The notes: a model not told the origin generated them from the sequence alone. A DNA stretch of 64,000 bases from Dolichospermum sp. FACHB-1091 (GCF_014697585.1 NZ_JACJSB010000001.1:1-64000); one strand, 5' to 3'; shown: positions 1 to 11,259, counted from the first letter of the stretch. A program made the numbers and translations.

Positions 1-588
1 TTAACCAGTAAAACTATCCAGGGATCAAGGGGTCTAAAGATAGGTTTTACTCTATTTTACGTAATTATCAGGGTTGCGGGGATCAGTTTGTCATGAAACC
101 TTAATATATTGCCGTTAACTAGGGCATTATTATCAAGATTTCATAACATTTCAGGTAAAGGGGAATATTTACAACAGGGTTTTAGAAAATGCACATTTAA
201 TTTTCACCATATGTCTATTAAACTAAATATCAAATGCACTATGTAACCCTCTCAGGACAACAAGGCACTTTTGTTTTCATCTTGTCGTCATTACCATCCA
301 TTCTCGTGTATATAGTATAGGACTTACGCCCTATACAGATTGACTTTCAGTCGTATAAACAAAATTAGGTTGTTTTATGCTTTGGGGAATAAAGTTTAGA
401 TTAATAGCGTAAGTGTTGCGCTCTTACCAGCAGTTCGTTAAAAAATCGTCAAAAACCCAGGGTTAAATCCTTGAAACCCATACCCCATTATGAGTTCGTT
501 CCTGTCAATGCGTAAGTTCTATAGTAGTAAAGTTTAATTACAAATACTAACACTCGGTTACACACACTTCCCTAAGGAAATCTGATTT
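1..588. other. 5' intergenic region, no gene recognised
   Basis: No convincing reading frame is present in this AT-rich stretch. Part of it (319-520) looks like a diverged inverted-repeat element described separately. The last ~40 bases before 589 carry an A/G-rich segment (CTAAGGAAA) that can serve as ribosome binding site for the DUF2808 gene. The rest shows nothing I can name. Confidence 0.5.
319..520. repeat. Possible MITE with AGGACTTACGC ends
   Basis: The left end reads AGGACTTACGC (319-329) and the right end reads GCGTAAGTTCT (510-520), an 11-bp terminal inverted repeat with one mismatch. The same termini, in perfect form, bound the 92-bp element at 44938-45029. There is no coding capacity inside, so it would be a non-autonomous element. 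The interior does not obviously match the other copy. Confidence 0.4.
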
Positions 589-1101
589 ATGAAGCGTCTA
601 CTTTCTGCTTTGGCTATTACTAGCTGTCTATTTACAGGTTTACCAGTTCTAACTTGGGCCCAAGGCTTACCTGGGTTGACACTTTTTAGTGGCGTTGAAA
701 ACAAAAATCAATTACCCTACCGCTTAGATTTTGGTGGACAAACTAATAACACAGATCGTTATATACTCAGATTACCTGCTAAAAAAATGAAGTTGGCAGT
801 GGCTCAGTTCGCCATTAGCTATCCTGATTATTATAAGGGAACTTTCGATACCAAAAATATTGAAGTCAGAGTTAAGGATAAAAGTGTTCCTCTGTCTGAA
901 GTAAAGTGGGACGAGAAAGGTGGGGTGATTCAAATATTTCCTAAAGACCCAGTTCCAGCCGGTCAAAAAGTAGAGTTAGTATTATCCAATGTTCAAAATC
1001 CCTCTTTTGGCGGGGTTTACTATTTTAACTGTCGAGTTCTTTCTCCAGGTGATGTGCCATTGTTGCGTTATATTGGCACATGGATTATCAGTATTACTTA
1101 A
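589..1101 (+). CDS. Secreted DUF2808 family protein
   Basis: This 170-aa protein starts with a classic signal peptide (MKRLLSALAITSCLFTG..., cleavage near AQG at about residue 25) and is therefore exported to the periplasm or cell surface. The remainder matches my memory of the cyanobacterial DUF2808 family: an all-beta domain with YRLDFGG, a central Y-(I/L)-LRLPA segment, an AVAQFAISYPDYYKG motif and a terminal Y-x-GTW. The family has no assigned enzymatic activity. The ATG start follows a purine-rich stretch. It is followed directly by a long tandem repeat block, so it is probably transcribed alone. Confidence 0.75.
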   Translation: MKRLLSALAITSCLFTGLPVLTWAQGLPGLTLFSGVENKNQLPYRLDFGGQTNNTDRYILRLPAKKMKLAVAQFAISYPDYYKGTFDTKNIEVRVKDKSVPLSEVKWDEKGGVIQIFPKDPVPAGQKVELVLSNVQNPSFGGVYYFNCRVLSPGDVPLLRYIGTWIISIT

Positions 1102-1103
1102 AA

Positions 1104-1360
1104 AGGGAACAGGGAACAGGGAACAGGGAACAGGGAACAGGGAATAGGGAATAGGGAATAGGGAATAGGTTACAGGGAATAGGTTACAGGGAACAGGGAA
1201 CAGGGAACAGGGAACAGGGAACAGGGAACAGGGAACAGGTTACAGGTTACAGGTTACAGGGAATAGGTTACAGGTTACAGGGAACAGGGAACAGGGAACA
1301 GGGAACAGGGAACAGGGAACAGGGAACAGGTTACAGGTTACAGGTTACAGGTTACAGGGA
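1104..1360. repeat. Heptameric tandem repeat block (STRR)
   Basis: About 250 bases consist almost entirely of 7-base units GGGAACA, GGGAATA and GGTTACA in head-to-tail order. This is the short tandemly repeated repetitive (STRR) type of sequence typical of filamentous cyanobacteria. Unit variants occur in runs, which suggests expansion by slippage. It separates the DUF2808 gene from rpmH. The same units recur near 4340-4430, 33000-33260 (reverse complement) and 30670-30720. Confidence 0.9.
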
Positions 1361-1505
1361 AAAATTAATCAACCTTTGCCTTTTCCCACTGACAACTGAC
1401 AACTGACAACCGACAACTCCATCCAGAAATATATTTTTATTGCCTGTAAAGTGGTAAAATACCAGATTGTGACTTTTTATGAAAATCCGGTAAAAGGAGA
1501 AAGAT

Positions 1506-1640
1506 ATGCAAAGGACATTGGGAGGCACTTGCCGCAAGAGAAAAAGAACCTCTGGATTTAGGGCAAGAATGCGGACACCAGACGGCAGAAATGTGATTAG
1601 TGCCAGAAGAAGAAAAGGAAGGCACCGGTTGAGCGTGTAA
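1506..1640 (+). CDS. rpmH: 50S ribosomal protein L34
   Basis: A 44-aa basic protein beginning MQRTLGGT and containing [12 protein letters not shown] and the hallmark [16 protein letters not shown] ending, which is diagnostic of bacterial L34. It is a small structural component of the large ribosomal subunit. AAGGAGA lies 5-10 bases upstream of the ATG. The rnpA gene follows 25 bases later, the near-universal rpmH-rnpA order. The second residue is Q, as in cyanobacterial and plastid L34, rather than the K of enterobacteria. Confidence 0.97.
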   Translation: MQRTLGGTCRKRKRTSGFRARMRTPDGRNVISARRRKGRHRLSV

Positions 1641-1665
1641 GGTAAATTCAGCAATAATAACCGCT

Positions 1666-2037
1666 GTGGCTTTACCTAAAGCATATCGTCTCAAATCCCG
1701 TCAGGATTTTCAGGCGGTTTTCCGGGAAGGAATTCGGCGACATAGTTCTCATTTTACACTGAGGGCTTTAAAACCTTCTTGGGATACTGCCGCTCCTGCC
1801 ACGAAAATTGGTATTGCCATTAGTACAAAAGTTAGTAAACGCGCCGTTGTTCGCAACAAAATCAAAAGACAAATTACAGCAGCATTATATCAATTGTTGC
1901 CGAAATTAGTCCCAGGATGGCGGTTAGTATTAATTGTCAAACCAATAACAGCAGAATCTGAACCCCAAACCCATAAATTTCTGCGAGAATTAGAGGAGTT
2001 ATTGGCACAAACTGAGGTACTCAATGGGCATTCGTGA
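1666..2037 (+). CDS. rnpA: Ribonuclease P protein component
   Basis: This 123-aa basic protein assists the catalytic RNase P RNA in cleaving tRNA 5' leaders. It starts with GTG (MALPKAYRLKSRQDF) and carries the family signature around residues 56-70: VSKRAVVRNKIKRQ, the RNR motif that contacts the pre-tRNA. Length is normal. It lies 25 bases after rpmH and its last 14 bases overlap the following PH-domain gene, so the three are probably co-transcribed. The RNA partner rnpB is not in this window. Confidence 0.95.
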   Translation: MALPKAYRLKSRQDFQAVFREGIRRHSSHFTLRALKPSWDTAAPATKIGIAISTKVSKRAVVRNKIKRQITAALYQLLPKLVPGWRLVLIVKPITAESEPQTHKFLRELEELLAQTEVLNGHS

Positions 2038-2410
2038 AGAAGTTTATTATGAGGGCGGTCCCCACATTGGGGATTTGATTCTTAACCTACTCATTGGGCT
2101 GACAGTGGTAGGTATTCCTCTGGCTGTGGGGGCAATAGTCAGGGCTATATGGTTACGGTTTCGCATTACAGACCGTAGGATTTGTGTAACTGGTGGTTGG
2201 ATGGGACGCGATCGCTCTGATGTTATTTACTCAGAAATTGTTAAAGTTGTCAAAGTTCCCCGCGCCATCGGCCTATGGGGAGATATGGCAATTACCCTCA
2301 AGAATGGTACTCTAATCGAAATGCGGGCTATTCCTAACTTCCGGGAAGTATACGACTACGTTAACGAAAAAGTTGCAGCTAAAAATCCCCAATATAGCAG
2401 CGGTAAATAA
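2024..2410 (+). CDS. PH domain-containing membrane protein
   Basis: A 128-aa protein with two hydrophobic segments (about residues 17-45) followed by a basic region and a bacterial PH-like (YdbS/bPH2) domain with RITDRRICVTGGWMGRDRSDVIYSEI. Its start overlaps the end of rnpA by 14 bases. A short PH protein between rnpA and yidC is a conserved arrangement in cyanobacteria, which points to a role at the membrane linked to protein insertion. No specific biochemical function is established. Confidence 0.8.
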   Translation: MGIREEVYYEGGPHIGDLILNLLIGLTVVGIPLAVGAIVRAIWLRFRITDRRICVTGGWMGRDRSDVIYSEIVKVVKVPRAIGLWGDMAITLKNGTLIEMRAIPNFREVYDYVNEKVAAKNPQYSSGK

Positions 2411-2665
2411 GTCATTCGTGCTGAGTTTCACCCCTTTGTATACTTAGCACGAGTTCTACAAAATGATTTTATCATGTACGGCTATCCCTAGCTTTCCCAG
2501 CGCGGAATAGTCGCAGCAATGCTTAACAAAAACCTCTACAATATAGAGCAAAAGCTTGGGAGAAAACCGCCTCTATTTAACTTTATTTAGAGGATAGGAT
2601 TAACCAAGCATCCCACTCCTGCGCGGGGTGGGAGTGTCAAAGTACCGCAGGTTCAATTCAGAATA
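2411..2665. other. rnpA/yidC intergenic region with G+C hairpin
   Basis: The 255 bases between the PH gene and yidC contain a GC-rich inverted repeat, CACTCC (2614-2619) with GGAGTG (2631-2636), unusual in this AT-rich surrounding. It lies about 30 bases before the yidC start and could influence translation or be a terminator/attenuator. It lacks a following T-run. No ORF is visible. Confidence 0.35.
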
Positions 2666-3811
2666 ATGGATTTTGGTATCGGGTTTCTCTCGAACAACGT
2701 GATGTTGCCCATCATAGACCTTTTCTATGGTGTTTTCCCTAGTTATGGCTTGGCAATAGTAGCCTTAACATTGATTATCCGCTTTGCACTCTATCCCCTG
2801 AGTGCCGGTTCGATTCGCAGTATGCGACGAATGCGAGTTGTGCAGCCCGTGATGCAAAAGCGTATGGCAGAAATCAAAGAACGCTATAAAGATGATCAGC
2901 AAAAGCAACAAGAGGAAATGCTCAAGGTCCAAAGTGAGTTTGGTAATCCCTTAGCAGGATGTTTACCTCTATTGTTGCAGATGCCAGTATTATTAGCATT
3001 GTTTGCCACTTTGCGAGGTTCACCTTTTTCTGGTGTTAACTACTCCGTTAACCTGCAAATCTTCCCTCAAGAACAAATTGAGCGCATTCAACCCCAAGCA
3101 TTTGCTACTCCCCCACAAAATATCTACATTGCTGATGGTGAACATATTCCCATTTCTGCTATCTTACCGGGGGGTGATAAGTTAACAGTGGGAGAAAAAA
3201 CTAAGATTCAGTATCAAACCGTAGAAGGTAAACCATTTGATTTACTCTTAAAGGAACATCCAGAATCTCAGTTGACACCTACCTGGAAAGTCACCAAAGG
3301 CGCGGAAAGGGTGAAAATTGATGCCGAAGGCAATATAGAGGCTCTAGAACCCGGAGACGTGACCATTCAAGCCACAATTCCCGGACTAGCAGCAGACAAA
3401 GGATTTCTCTTTATTGATGCTTTAGGTAGAGTGGGCGCTATTGATCCCGATAATACAGTTCATTGGGATATTGTGGCCATGATTGTCTTCTTTGGTATCA
3501 GTCTTTATGTCAGCCAAATGCTGTCTGGACAAAATTCCAGCGGTGGCAACCCTCAACAAGATACAGTCAATAAAATTACTCCTGTGATCTTTTCTGGAAT
3601 GTTCTTATTTTTTCCCCTACCGGCAGGGGTACTTATGTATATGGTAATTGGTAATGTTTTCCAAACTATCCAAACCTATATCCTCTCCCGTGAACCTTTA
3701 CCAGAAGAAATCCAAAAAATCGTAGACTTACAGGCAAAAGAAGCACAAACTATTGAAGTAAAAGCGTTGCCATTTGAACCCAAAAGTTCTAAGAAAAAGG
3801 CTAATGGTTGA
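2666..3811 (+). CDS. yidC: Membrane protein insertase YidC/Oxa1/Alb3
   Basis: This 381-aa insertase helps proteins enter the plasma and thylakoid membranes. The N-terminal half has the YidC core: a first TM (about residues 23-43), the basic cytosolic hairpin [24 protein letters not shown], and the second [32 protein letters not shown]. The C-terminal TMs (about 270-350) include [16 protein letters not shown]. Between them lies a long hydrophilic insertion (about residues 118-262), including a segment that resembles a bacterial Ig-like/BIG2 domain ([25 protein letters not shown]). This enlarged luminal/periplasmic loop is seen in cyanobacterial YidC. The gene is adjacent to khpB. Confidence 0.95.
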   Translation: MDFGIGFLSNNVMLPIIDLFYGVFPSYGLAIVALTLIIRFALYPLSAGSIRSMRRMRVVQPVMQKRMAEIKERYKDDQQKQQEEMLKVQSEFGNPLAGCLPLLLQMPVLLALFATLRGSPFSGVNYSVNLQIFPQEQIERIQPQAFATPPQNIYIADGEHIPISAILPGGDKLTVGEKTKIQYQTVEGKPFDLLLKEHPESQLTPTWKVTKGAERVKIDAEGNIEALEPGDVTIQATIPGLAADKGFLFIDALGRVGAIDPDNTVHWDIVAMIVFFGISLYVSQMLSGQNSSGGNPQQDTVNKITPVIFSGMFLFFPLPAGVLMYMVIGNVFQTIQTYILSREPLPEEIQKIVDLQAKEAQTIEVKALPFEPKSSKKKANG

Positions 3812-3813
3812 TT

Positions 3814-4329
3814 ATGAGCGACATTTCTATGCAAAATAGTGAACAATGGTTACAAAATTTGCTACTTCTCATGGGTTTATCTACTCAAGTACGGGCTAAT
3901 TTAGAAACTACCCAAGCTTCTGAGCAAGATACACCAACAGGAGAAAACTATTGGTTGACAATAGATCAAACCAATTTAACATCAGAACAAATTCGGGTTT
4001 TAATTGGTGCTGGTGGTTCGGTGCTAGATAGCATTCAGTATCTCGCAAATTCCATTCTGAATTTGAACCAACCAGAAGACAATCATACCGCTTACACCGT
4101 GGAATTAAATGGTTATCGTGTGAGACGAGAAGCCGAAATCCGCACTTTAGCAGAAACGGCTGCCGCAGAAGTCCGCTTTTCAGGAAGAGAAGTAGAACTT
4201 CAATCTCTCAGTGCTACTGAACGCCGCCAAATTCACACATTATTACAGGATTGTCCTGATTTAGAAACCTTCAGCCGTGGTAAAGAACCTCACCGTCATT
4301 TAGTTGTTCGTCAAGCAGTTACACCATAA
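3814..4329 (+). CDS. khpB: RNA-binding protein Jag/KhpB (KH + R3H)
   Basis: This 171-aa protein has a KH-II type domain at the middle (VLIGAGGSVLDSIQYLANSIL, residues ~67-90) and a C-terminal R3H domain (RREAEIRTLAETAAAEVRFSGREVEL and RRQIHTLLQDCPDLETFSRGKEPHRHLVV). KhpB/Jag proteins bind many small and messenger RNAs in bacteria, and the gene almost always follows yidC. The ATG at 3814 is preferred over an upstream TTG inside the yidC stop codon. The Jag N-terminal domain of Firmicutes is absent, as usual in cyanobacteria. Confidence 0.92.
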   Translation: MSDISMQNSEQWLQNLLLLMGLSTQVRANLETTQASEQDTPTGENYWLTIDQTNLTSEQIRVLIGAGGSVLDSIQYLANSILNLNQPEDNHTAYTVELNGYRVRREAEIRTLAETAAAEVRFSGREVELQSLSATERRQIHTLLQDCPDLETFSRGKEPHRHLVVRQAVTP

Positions 4330-4341
4330 TTAGGTAGTAGG

Positions 4342-4428
4342 GAACAGGGAACAGGGAACAGACAAGAATATTACCCATTACCTATTACCCATTACCTATT
4401 ACCCATTACCTATTACCCATACTCAATT
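4342..4428. repeat. STRR heptamer repeats
   Basis: Two short blocks of tandem heptamers lie between khpB and the DUF177 gene: GGGAACA units, then TTACCCA/TTACCTA units. They fill most of the 121-base gap. This is the same repeat class as at 1104-1360. Confidence 0.8.
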
Positions 4429-4450
4429 TTCAGGGTATTTCACAAATCCT

Positions 4451-4954
4451 ATGGACGCTATTTTTATTCCGCAGCTAAGTAAAGCCCCGGAGCGGACAGA
4501 GGAAATTCAAGTTCAAGAGTTTCTGCCTGGATTGGAAACATTAACACCCGTGCGGGGAATTATCCAAGTTAAACACCAGGGTAATTATTTAGAAGTTTCA
4601 TCTCAGGCAGAAACAATTATTACTTGTACCTGCAACCGCTGTTTGCAGCAGTATAACCATCGTCTGGTTCTTGATACTCAGGAAGTCATTTGGTTAGATG
4701 AAAACGCTAATCAAACGGAAGATTTTCCTTTAGAAATGGAAGTTGCTGTAGAGGATTTACTGGAAACTTTAGCACCTGATGGTCACTTTGATCCCGGAGA
4801 ATGGCTTTATCAGCAGATGTGTTTAGCATTACCTCAGCGTCAATTATGTGACCTTAATTGTCCGGGTATTTTGAATACTGCTGTTTCTGAAAAACCCATT
4901 GATAGCCGTTGGGCTTCATTAAATGCTTTGAAAAAACAACTTCCAGATAATTAG
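4451..4954 (+). CDS. YceD/DUF177 family protein
   Basis: A 167-aa protein of the DUF177 (YceD) family, implicated in 23S rRNA accumulation and, in many bacteria, encoded with rpmF. The signature CxC-x2-C segment (TCTCNRCLQQY, about residues 58-68) and the acidic central part (DFPLEMEVAVEDLLETLAPD) plus the late CDLNCPGI are visible; the four cysteines could bind zinc. It follows khpB on the same strand after a repeat-filled gap, completing the rpmH-to-DUF177 cluster. Confidence 0.85.
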   Translation: MDAIFIPQLSKAPERTEEIQVQEFLPGLETLTPVRGIIQVKHQGNYLEVSSQAETIITCTCNRCLQQYNHRLVLDTQEVIWLDENANQTEDFPLEMEVAVEDLLETLAPDGHFDPGEWLYQQMCLALPQRQLCDLNCPGILNTAVSEKPIDSRWASLNALKKQLPDN

Positions 4955-5205
4955 TAAATTTACTGTTTGGTGCGTTATGGTTTAATTCTTTATGGCTCGG
5001 TAAAATCCGTGAACACTCTCTCAAACTCCTCAAGGATTTTTTATCTTTGTGGAGTTTTTAATTACAGAAAAATGAACCACGAAGAAGCGAAGAGCGCGAA
5101 GGGAAGAGGGTTTTAGAGAGATTTTTCGTAAGTCCTGGACTATTGACATTGAACTCTCATTTTGAAAGAATATGTTTATTCTTAGAAAAGCCTGCCAGCA
5201 AATTT

Positions 5206-5607
5206 ATGAACAGCAATTTTGACAATAAAACTTATAGTCAATTACTAGCTGAAATCGCTCCTCAAGTAATTGAAACAGAGGAAGAGTATGAACGACTTTT
5301 AAAAGTTGCAGAATATCTAACTTTAAAAAAAAATCGTAGTCCAGAGGAGCGAGCTTTAGATAAATTGATTGTCAGACTAATTGAAGATTATGAGGAAGAA
5401 AATTATCCAATGGATGAATCTACACCTCATGATATATTGCTACATATCATGGAATCTAGCGGCATTCGTCAAGCTGACTTAGTACGCATTCTAGGTTCTA
5501 GCAGCGGTGTAGTTTCAGAGGTTGTCAACGGTAAACGTTCAATTAGTAAAGCACAAGCAAAAGCCTTGGGAGAATATTTTAAAGTTTCTCCTAGTTTATT
5601 TATTTAG
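5206..5607 (+). CDS. HigA-like antitoxin, Xre-family HTH
   Basis: A 133-aa protein with an acidic helical N-terminus (EEEYERLLKVAEYLTLKKNRSPEERALDKLIVRLIEDYEEENYP) and a C-terminal helix-turn-helix (MESSGIRQADLVRILGSSSGVVSEVVNGKRSISKAQAKAL). This layout matches HigA antitoxins of cyanobacterial HigBA pairs. The ATG at 5206 is chosen over a TTG 63 bases upstream because family members start there. No HigB toxin frame lies directly upstream, where it is normally found, so this is an orphan antitoxin or regulator. Confidence 0.8.
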   Translation: MNSNFDNKTYSQLLAEIAPQVIETEEEYERLLKVAEYLTLKKNRSPEERALDKLIVRLIEDYEEENYPMDESTPHDILLHIMESSGIRQADLVRILGSSSGVVSEVVNGKRSISKAQAKALGEYFKVSPSLFI

Positions 5608-5678
5608 AATTGGATTTTCTTGATTTTTATTGATGTTTTTTTTGTCTGAATCAGATATGGCTACGCGACGCTACACCA

Positions 5679-6569
5679 TCATACAAATTGATTAATTCTT
5701 TGCCAAACACTTTCCAATAAATTAGAATTATTCATATCAAAATATTCAAGATTAGGAGATTGTCTAAACCAAGTCCGTTGACGTTTGGCAAATTGTCTGG
5801 TATGTAAAATAATTAATTCTTTGGCTGCATCTAAAGAAGTTTCACCAGCTAAATATTGTTTGATTTCTTGATATCCTAAAGTATTTAATAAAGATAAATC
5901 AACCCCATATTTTTGACAAAGATATTCAACTTCATCAACTAAACCATCTGTTATCATTTGTTCAGTTCGTTTGCGAATCCTCACATCTAAATTTTCTGCA
6001 TCAGCATCTAAACAAATTTGTAAAATTGGATAATCTGGTGGATTTTCTCCTTGTTGTTCAGAAATAGGAATACCAGTTGTATAATAAACTTCCAAAGCTC
6101 TTAAAGTCCTGACCAAATCGTTAGCGTGAATTTTTTGGGCAGCAATGGGGTCAATTTGTTGTAACATGGGATAGAGTCGGATTTGTCCCAAAGATTCTAA
6201 TTGCGATCGCAATTCCGGCTGTGGTGCAACTCTGGGAATTTTCATTCCTTGAACAATGGAACGAATATATAAACCTGTTCCACCCACTAACAACAGTGTT
6301 TCAACTCCCAAACTAGCAATTAAAGCCTGTGCTTGTTGTTGATAATCTGCTAATGTCATGATTTGAGTTGGTTCACAAATATCTATTAAGTAATGAGAAA
6401 CTAATTTTTTTTCAACTACATTTGGCTTGGCTGTACCAATATCAAACTCACGATATACTTGACGAGAATCAGCACTCAGAATTACAGAATTTAATCTTTG
6501 TGCTAAACTCAAAGCCAAACTAGATTTACCCGTGGCCGTAGCCCCACAAATTACAATTAATTTAGTCAT
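5679..6569 (-). CDS. miaA: tRNA dimethylallyltransferase
   Basis: This 296-aa enzyme transfers a dimethylallyl group to A37 of tRNAs reading codons that start with U. Visible motifs are the P-loop GATATGKSSLA (residues 9-19), the DSRQVYREFDIGTAKP segment (34-49), GGTGLYIRSIVQG (about 97-109), and a C-terminal R-Q-x-x-W-F-R motif (QFAKRQRTWFRQ). Length is typical of the bacterial family. It is transcribed divergently from gyrB, sharing the 217-base intergenic region. Confidence 0.96.
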   Translation of the reverse strand: MTKLIVICGATATGKSSLALSLAQRLNSVILSADSRQVYREFDIGTAKPNVVEKKLVSHYLIDICEPTQIMTLADYQQQAQALIASLGVETLLLVGGTGLYIRSIVQGMKIPRVAPQPELRSQLESLGQIRLYPMLQQIDPIAAQKIHANDLVRTLRALEVYYTTGIPISEQQGENPPDYPILQICLDADAENLDVRIRKRTEQMITDGLVDEVEYLCQKYGVDLSLLNTLGYQEIKQYLAGETSLDAAKELIILHTRQFAKRQRTWFRQSPNLEYFDMNNSNLLESVWQRINQFV

Positions 6570-6716
6570 TAGTCATTGGTTAGGTGTTCGTTGTCACTGG
6601 TCAGTGGGAAGAAAAACGCAAAATAAGGAATTTTCTCCCCAATTCTCATCAGGGTTACAACCCTTATGTAAACTTCTCATAAAATTGCGCTACAGACGGC
6701 AGGAAGGCTTTTATGT

Positions 6717-8724
<2,008 letters not shown>

Positions 8725-8729
8725 GGAAT

Positions 8730-8766
8730 GGTTAAGGGGTAATTACCCCTTAGCCAAAAATTTTTC
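8730..8766 (+). terminator. Intrinsic terminator of gyrB
   Basis: A near-perfect palindrome (TTAAGGGGT, loop AATT, ACCCCTTAG) lies right after the gyrB stop and is followed by AAAAATTTTT, a good rho-independent terminator. The downstream T-run begins at 8761. Confidence 0.8.
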
Positions 8767-9802
8767 CCGAAAAATCATAAATTTTCCCCACAAAGGGATA
8801 AAGCATTTGCTATGCTTAGATAGTTCGACTAGATATTATCTACAAAGCAAAGATTGATAAGTATACACAAAACTTTTCATAACTAGATGACACCAACCTT
8901 CTTAAAATGCGAAGTATTCACAAAGCATAATCAACGCAAGTAAATTAACCTAAATATATCCTTGGGCAACTTTAGCAACAATATTATTAGTTATAGTCTG
9001 ATTAAAATATCGTTGTATACAATAGGAACAGTTTGTCAAGTTGCACAGGGTAGAAATCTCAACTCTGCGCTAATGTGTGAATAAGGCTGAATCGAATGAA
9101 ATCTCAATTCATCTCTCACACCGCTAAAATATTCGACAATCTTAACTCCTTAGTTTAGGTTCTTAGTACGGCATATACAAGGGTTAGTGACTGGAAACAA
9201 GCACCAATCATTAGCAGACGGTAAATATGTAGAATTAGTTGAACTAAAACTAATGCCTATATACAATTGCCCGCCCTCGGGTTTAGTTGCAGCCAGTGTG
9301 ACTACCTTTTAATTTAATGGGAATGCCACTGTCAAACCAACAAGTTTTCGATAAGATGAATGGTGTTACTGCCATTTTTAATGTATTTTTGATAAAGGTG
9401 GCTTGATCTTACTTTTAGGAGTTCATAAACAACGCCCAAAAAAGTGCAGTTTTTGTGAAACAAGCTACACTCGGGAGAGTATTTACATTTAAATCTGCCA
9501 AATGTCATACAATTGTATCCGCATTAGGAAGCTTTTTGAGGAAAGATGAACCTAGTTTGATAGATTCAGTTAATCGAAAGTGATATCTAGCGTCTTCATG
9601 TATGACTATTACAAAAGTGAGCAATTCAGATCACAAATGATATTTGCCACTGCACAAGCCTGACTAAAACAGGCAAAACACCACCGAAAATATTTTAGGG
9701 TGAACAGCCAAAACCCAGTTTTCGGTTCACAGATTACTTGATGCCAAAAGTAATCAAAATGTCTTGAGTAACTGATTCTGCAAGGAGCATGAGGAACGCG
9801 GC
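8767..9802 (+). promoter_or_regulatory. Long upstream/leader region of sigA
   Basis: More than 1 kb without any convincing protein gene separates gyrB from sigA. Frames are short and broken on both strands. Such long upstream regions with several promoters are known for group 1 sigma genes of filamentous cyanobacteria, so I read it as promoter plus 5' leader. GAGGAA at 9791-9796 precedes the start codon at 9803. An unannotated small RNA in the stretch cannot be excluded. Confidence 0.5.
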
Positions 9803-10972
9803 ATGAACCAGGCTAACAACGTACTCGATAATATTTATCAGCCTGACCTAGAAATGATAAATCCGCCTGAGATCGAATTACAAGAACTCTTAATAGAAGA
9901 AGAGGACTTATTGCTGGCTGATGACGGCGAAATTGATGATTTTTTAGAGCCTCAGTCTGATGAGGACGACGCAAAGTCTGGAAAAGCCGCTAAATCCCGT
10001 CGTCGGACACAAACAAAGAAAAAGCACTACACCGAAGATTCGATTCGTCTATACCTGCAAGAAATTGGGCGGATTCGTTTGTTACGCGCAGACGAAGAAA
10101 TTGAACTGGCCCGGAAAATTGCCGAGTTACTGACACTAGAACAAGCACGGGAAAGGCTTTGCGAACGACTAGAGCGCGATCCTAGGGACAGTGAATGGGC
10201 GGCAGAAGTGTCATTACCATTGCCAACGTTTCGTTATCGTCTTCACGTCGGCCGCAGGGCGAAAGACAAAATGGTACAATCGAACTTGCGGCTGGTAGTT
10301 TCCATTGCCAAGAAGTACATGAATCGTGGCTTGTCTTTCCAAGACCTGATTCAAGAGGGTAGTTTGGGTTTGATTCGTGCGGCTGAAAAGTTTGATCACG
10401 AAAAAGGCTATAAGTTTTCTACCTACGCTACATGGTGGATACGTCAAGCAATTACAAGGGCGATCGCTGATCAGTCCCGCACTATCCGTCTACCAGTTCA
10501 TCTCTACGAAACCATTTCCCGGATTAAGAAAACTACCAAACTCCTGTCCCAAGAAATGGGACGCAAACCCACGGAGGAAGAAATAGCGACTCACATGGAA
10601 ATGACCATTGAGAAACTGCGGTTTATTGCCAAATCTGCCCAGTTACCAATTTCTCTGGAAACACCTATCGGTAAAGAAGAAGACTCCCGTTTAGGTGATT
10701 TCATAGAATCTGACGGCGAAACCCCAGAAGACCAAGTTTCTAAGAACTTGCTGCGGGAAGACCTAGAAAAAGTCCTAGATAGTCTCGGACCCCGTGAAAG
10801 GGACGTTCTCCGATTGCGCTATGGTTTAGACGATGGCCGCATGAAAACCCTAGAAGAAATCGGTCAGATTTTTAACGTCACCCGCGAACGCATTCGCCAA
10901 ATCGAAGCTAAAGCACTCCGTAAGTTACGGCACCCTAATCGTAACAGCGTACTGAAAGAGTATATTCGTTAA
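9803..10972 (+). CDS. sigA: Primary RNA polymerase sigma factor (group 1)
   Basis: A 389-aa sigma-70 factor directing housekeeping transcription. The acidic N-terminus (residues 1-60) precedes a basic stretch and region 1.2 ([13 protein letters not shown], about 78-90). Region 2 with [26 protein letters not shown] and the -10-reading [17 protein letters not shown] is at about 160-225. Region 4.2 carries the helix-turn-helix [28 protein letters not shown] near 350-377. The [19 protein letters not shown] start of the core and the overall length match cyanobacterial SigA/RpoD1 rather than shorter group 2 factors. Confidence 0.95.
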   Translation: MNQANNVLDNIYQPDLEMINPPEIELQELLIEEEDLLLADDGEIDDFLEPQSDEDDAKSGKAAKSRRRTQTKKKHYTEDSIRLYLQEIGRIRLLRADEEIELARKIAELLTLEQARERLCERLERDPRDSEWAAEVSLPLPTFRYRLHVGRRAKDKMVQSNLRLVVSIAKKYMNRGLSFQDLIQEGSLGLIRAAEKFDHEKGYKFSTYATWWIRQAITRAIADQSRTIRLPVHLYETISRIKKTTKLLSQEMGRKPTEEEIATHMEMTIEKLRFIAKSAQLPISLETPIGKEEDSRLGDFIESDGETPEDQVSKNLLREDLEKVLDSLGPRERDVLRLRYGLDDGRMKTLEEIGQIFNVTRERIRQIEAKALRKLRHPNRNSVLKEYIR

Positions 10973-10979
10973 TTGTTAG

Positions 10980-11017
10980 AGGCAGGTTTAATTCATCAAT
11001 CTCTTAAACTTGCCCCT
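10980..11017 (+). terminator. Stem-loop after sigA
   Basis: AGGCAGGTTTAA (10980-10991) pairs with TTAAACTTGCCCCT (11004-11017) around a 12-base loop. It lies 8 bases after the sigA stop and just before the end of the convergent 77-aa gene, so it may act in both directions. There is no strong T-run. Confidence 0.55.
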
Positions 11018-11025
11018 AGCATTAA

Positions 11026-11259
11026 TTACATCTTACCCTGCTGCATCACCTCTTGGAGATGCTGGCGTATTTCGTGTGCTTGTTCAATTTCTGACTGGCG
11101 CAATTTTTGGAACAATTCTACACAAGGTATAGAATTAGCCTCTTTTGCGTCTTTGATATAATTTTCATAAGCTTGAACGGCTACTGCTTTATTATGCAGT
11201 ACGCTGATAAAATCATACTCTAAGTTACTAATGGGTTCTTGAGTTTTGGTTTTACTCAT
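11026..11259 (-). CDS. Small conserved-looking protein, ferritin-like helical pair
   Basis: A 77-aa, almost fully helical protein, convergent with sigA. Its two predicted helices carry E..YDFISVLHNKAVAVQAYENYIKDA and then ELFQKLRQSEIEQAHEIRQHLQEV. The spacing of E, Y and E-x4-H recalls half of a ferritin-like four-helix bundle, but no metal site is proven. The ATG is preceded by a run of A and a GGAG-like sequence on the minus strand. Function unknown. Confidence 0.65.
   Translation of the reverse strand: MSKTKTQEPISNLEYDFISVLHNKAVAVQAYENYIKDAKEANSIPCVELFQKLRQSEIEQAHEIRQHLQEVMQQGKM

Noticed and set aside
1104-1360. CRISPR-like array
   Set aside because: The units are contiguous 7-base tandem repeats without spacers, not ~28-37-base repeats separated by unique sequence.
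1352-1694. Two minus-strand ORFs over rpmH
   Set aside because: They overlap the unmistakable rpmH gene in antisense and show no family features.
8767-9802. tRNA, 6S RNA or tmRNA in the sigA leader
   Set aside because: No cloverleaf, conserved T-loop (GGTTCGAAT-like) or other signature could be found by eye.
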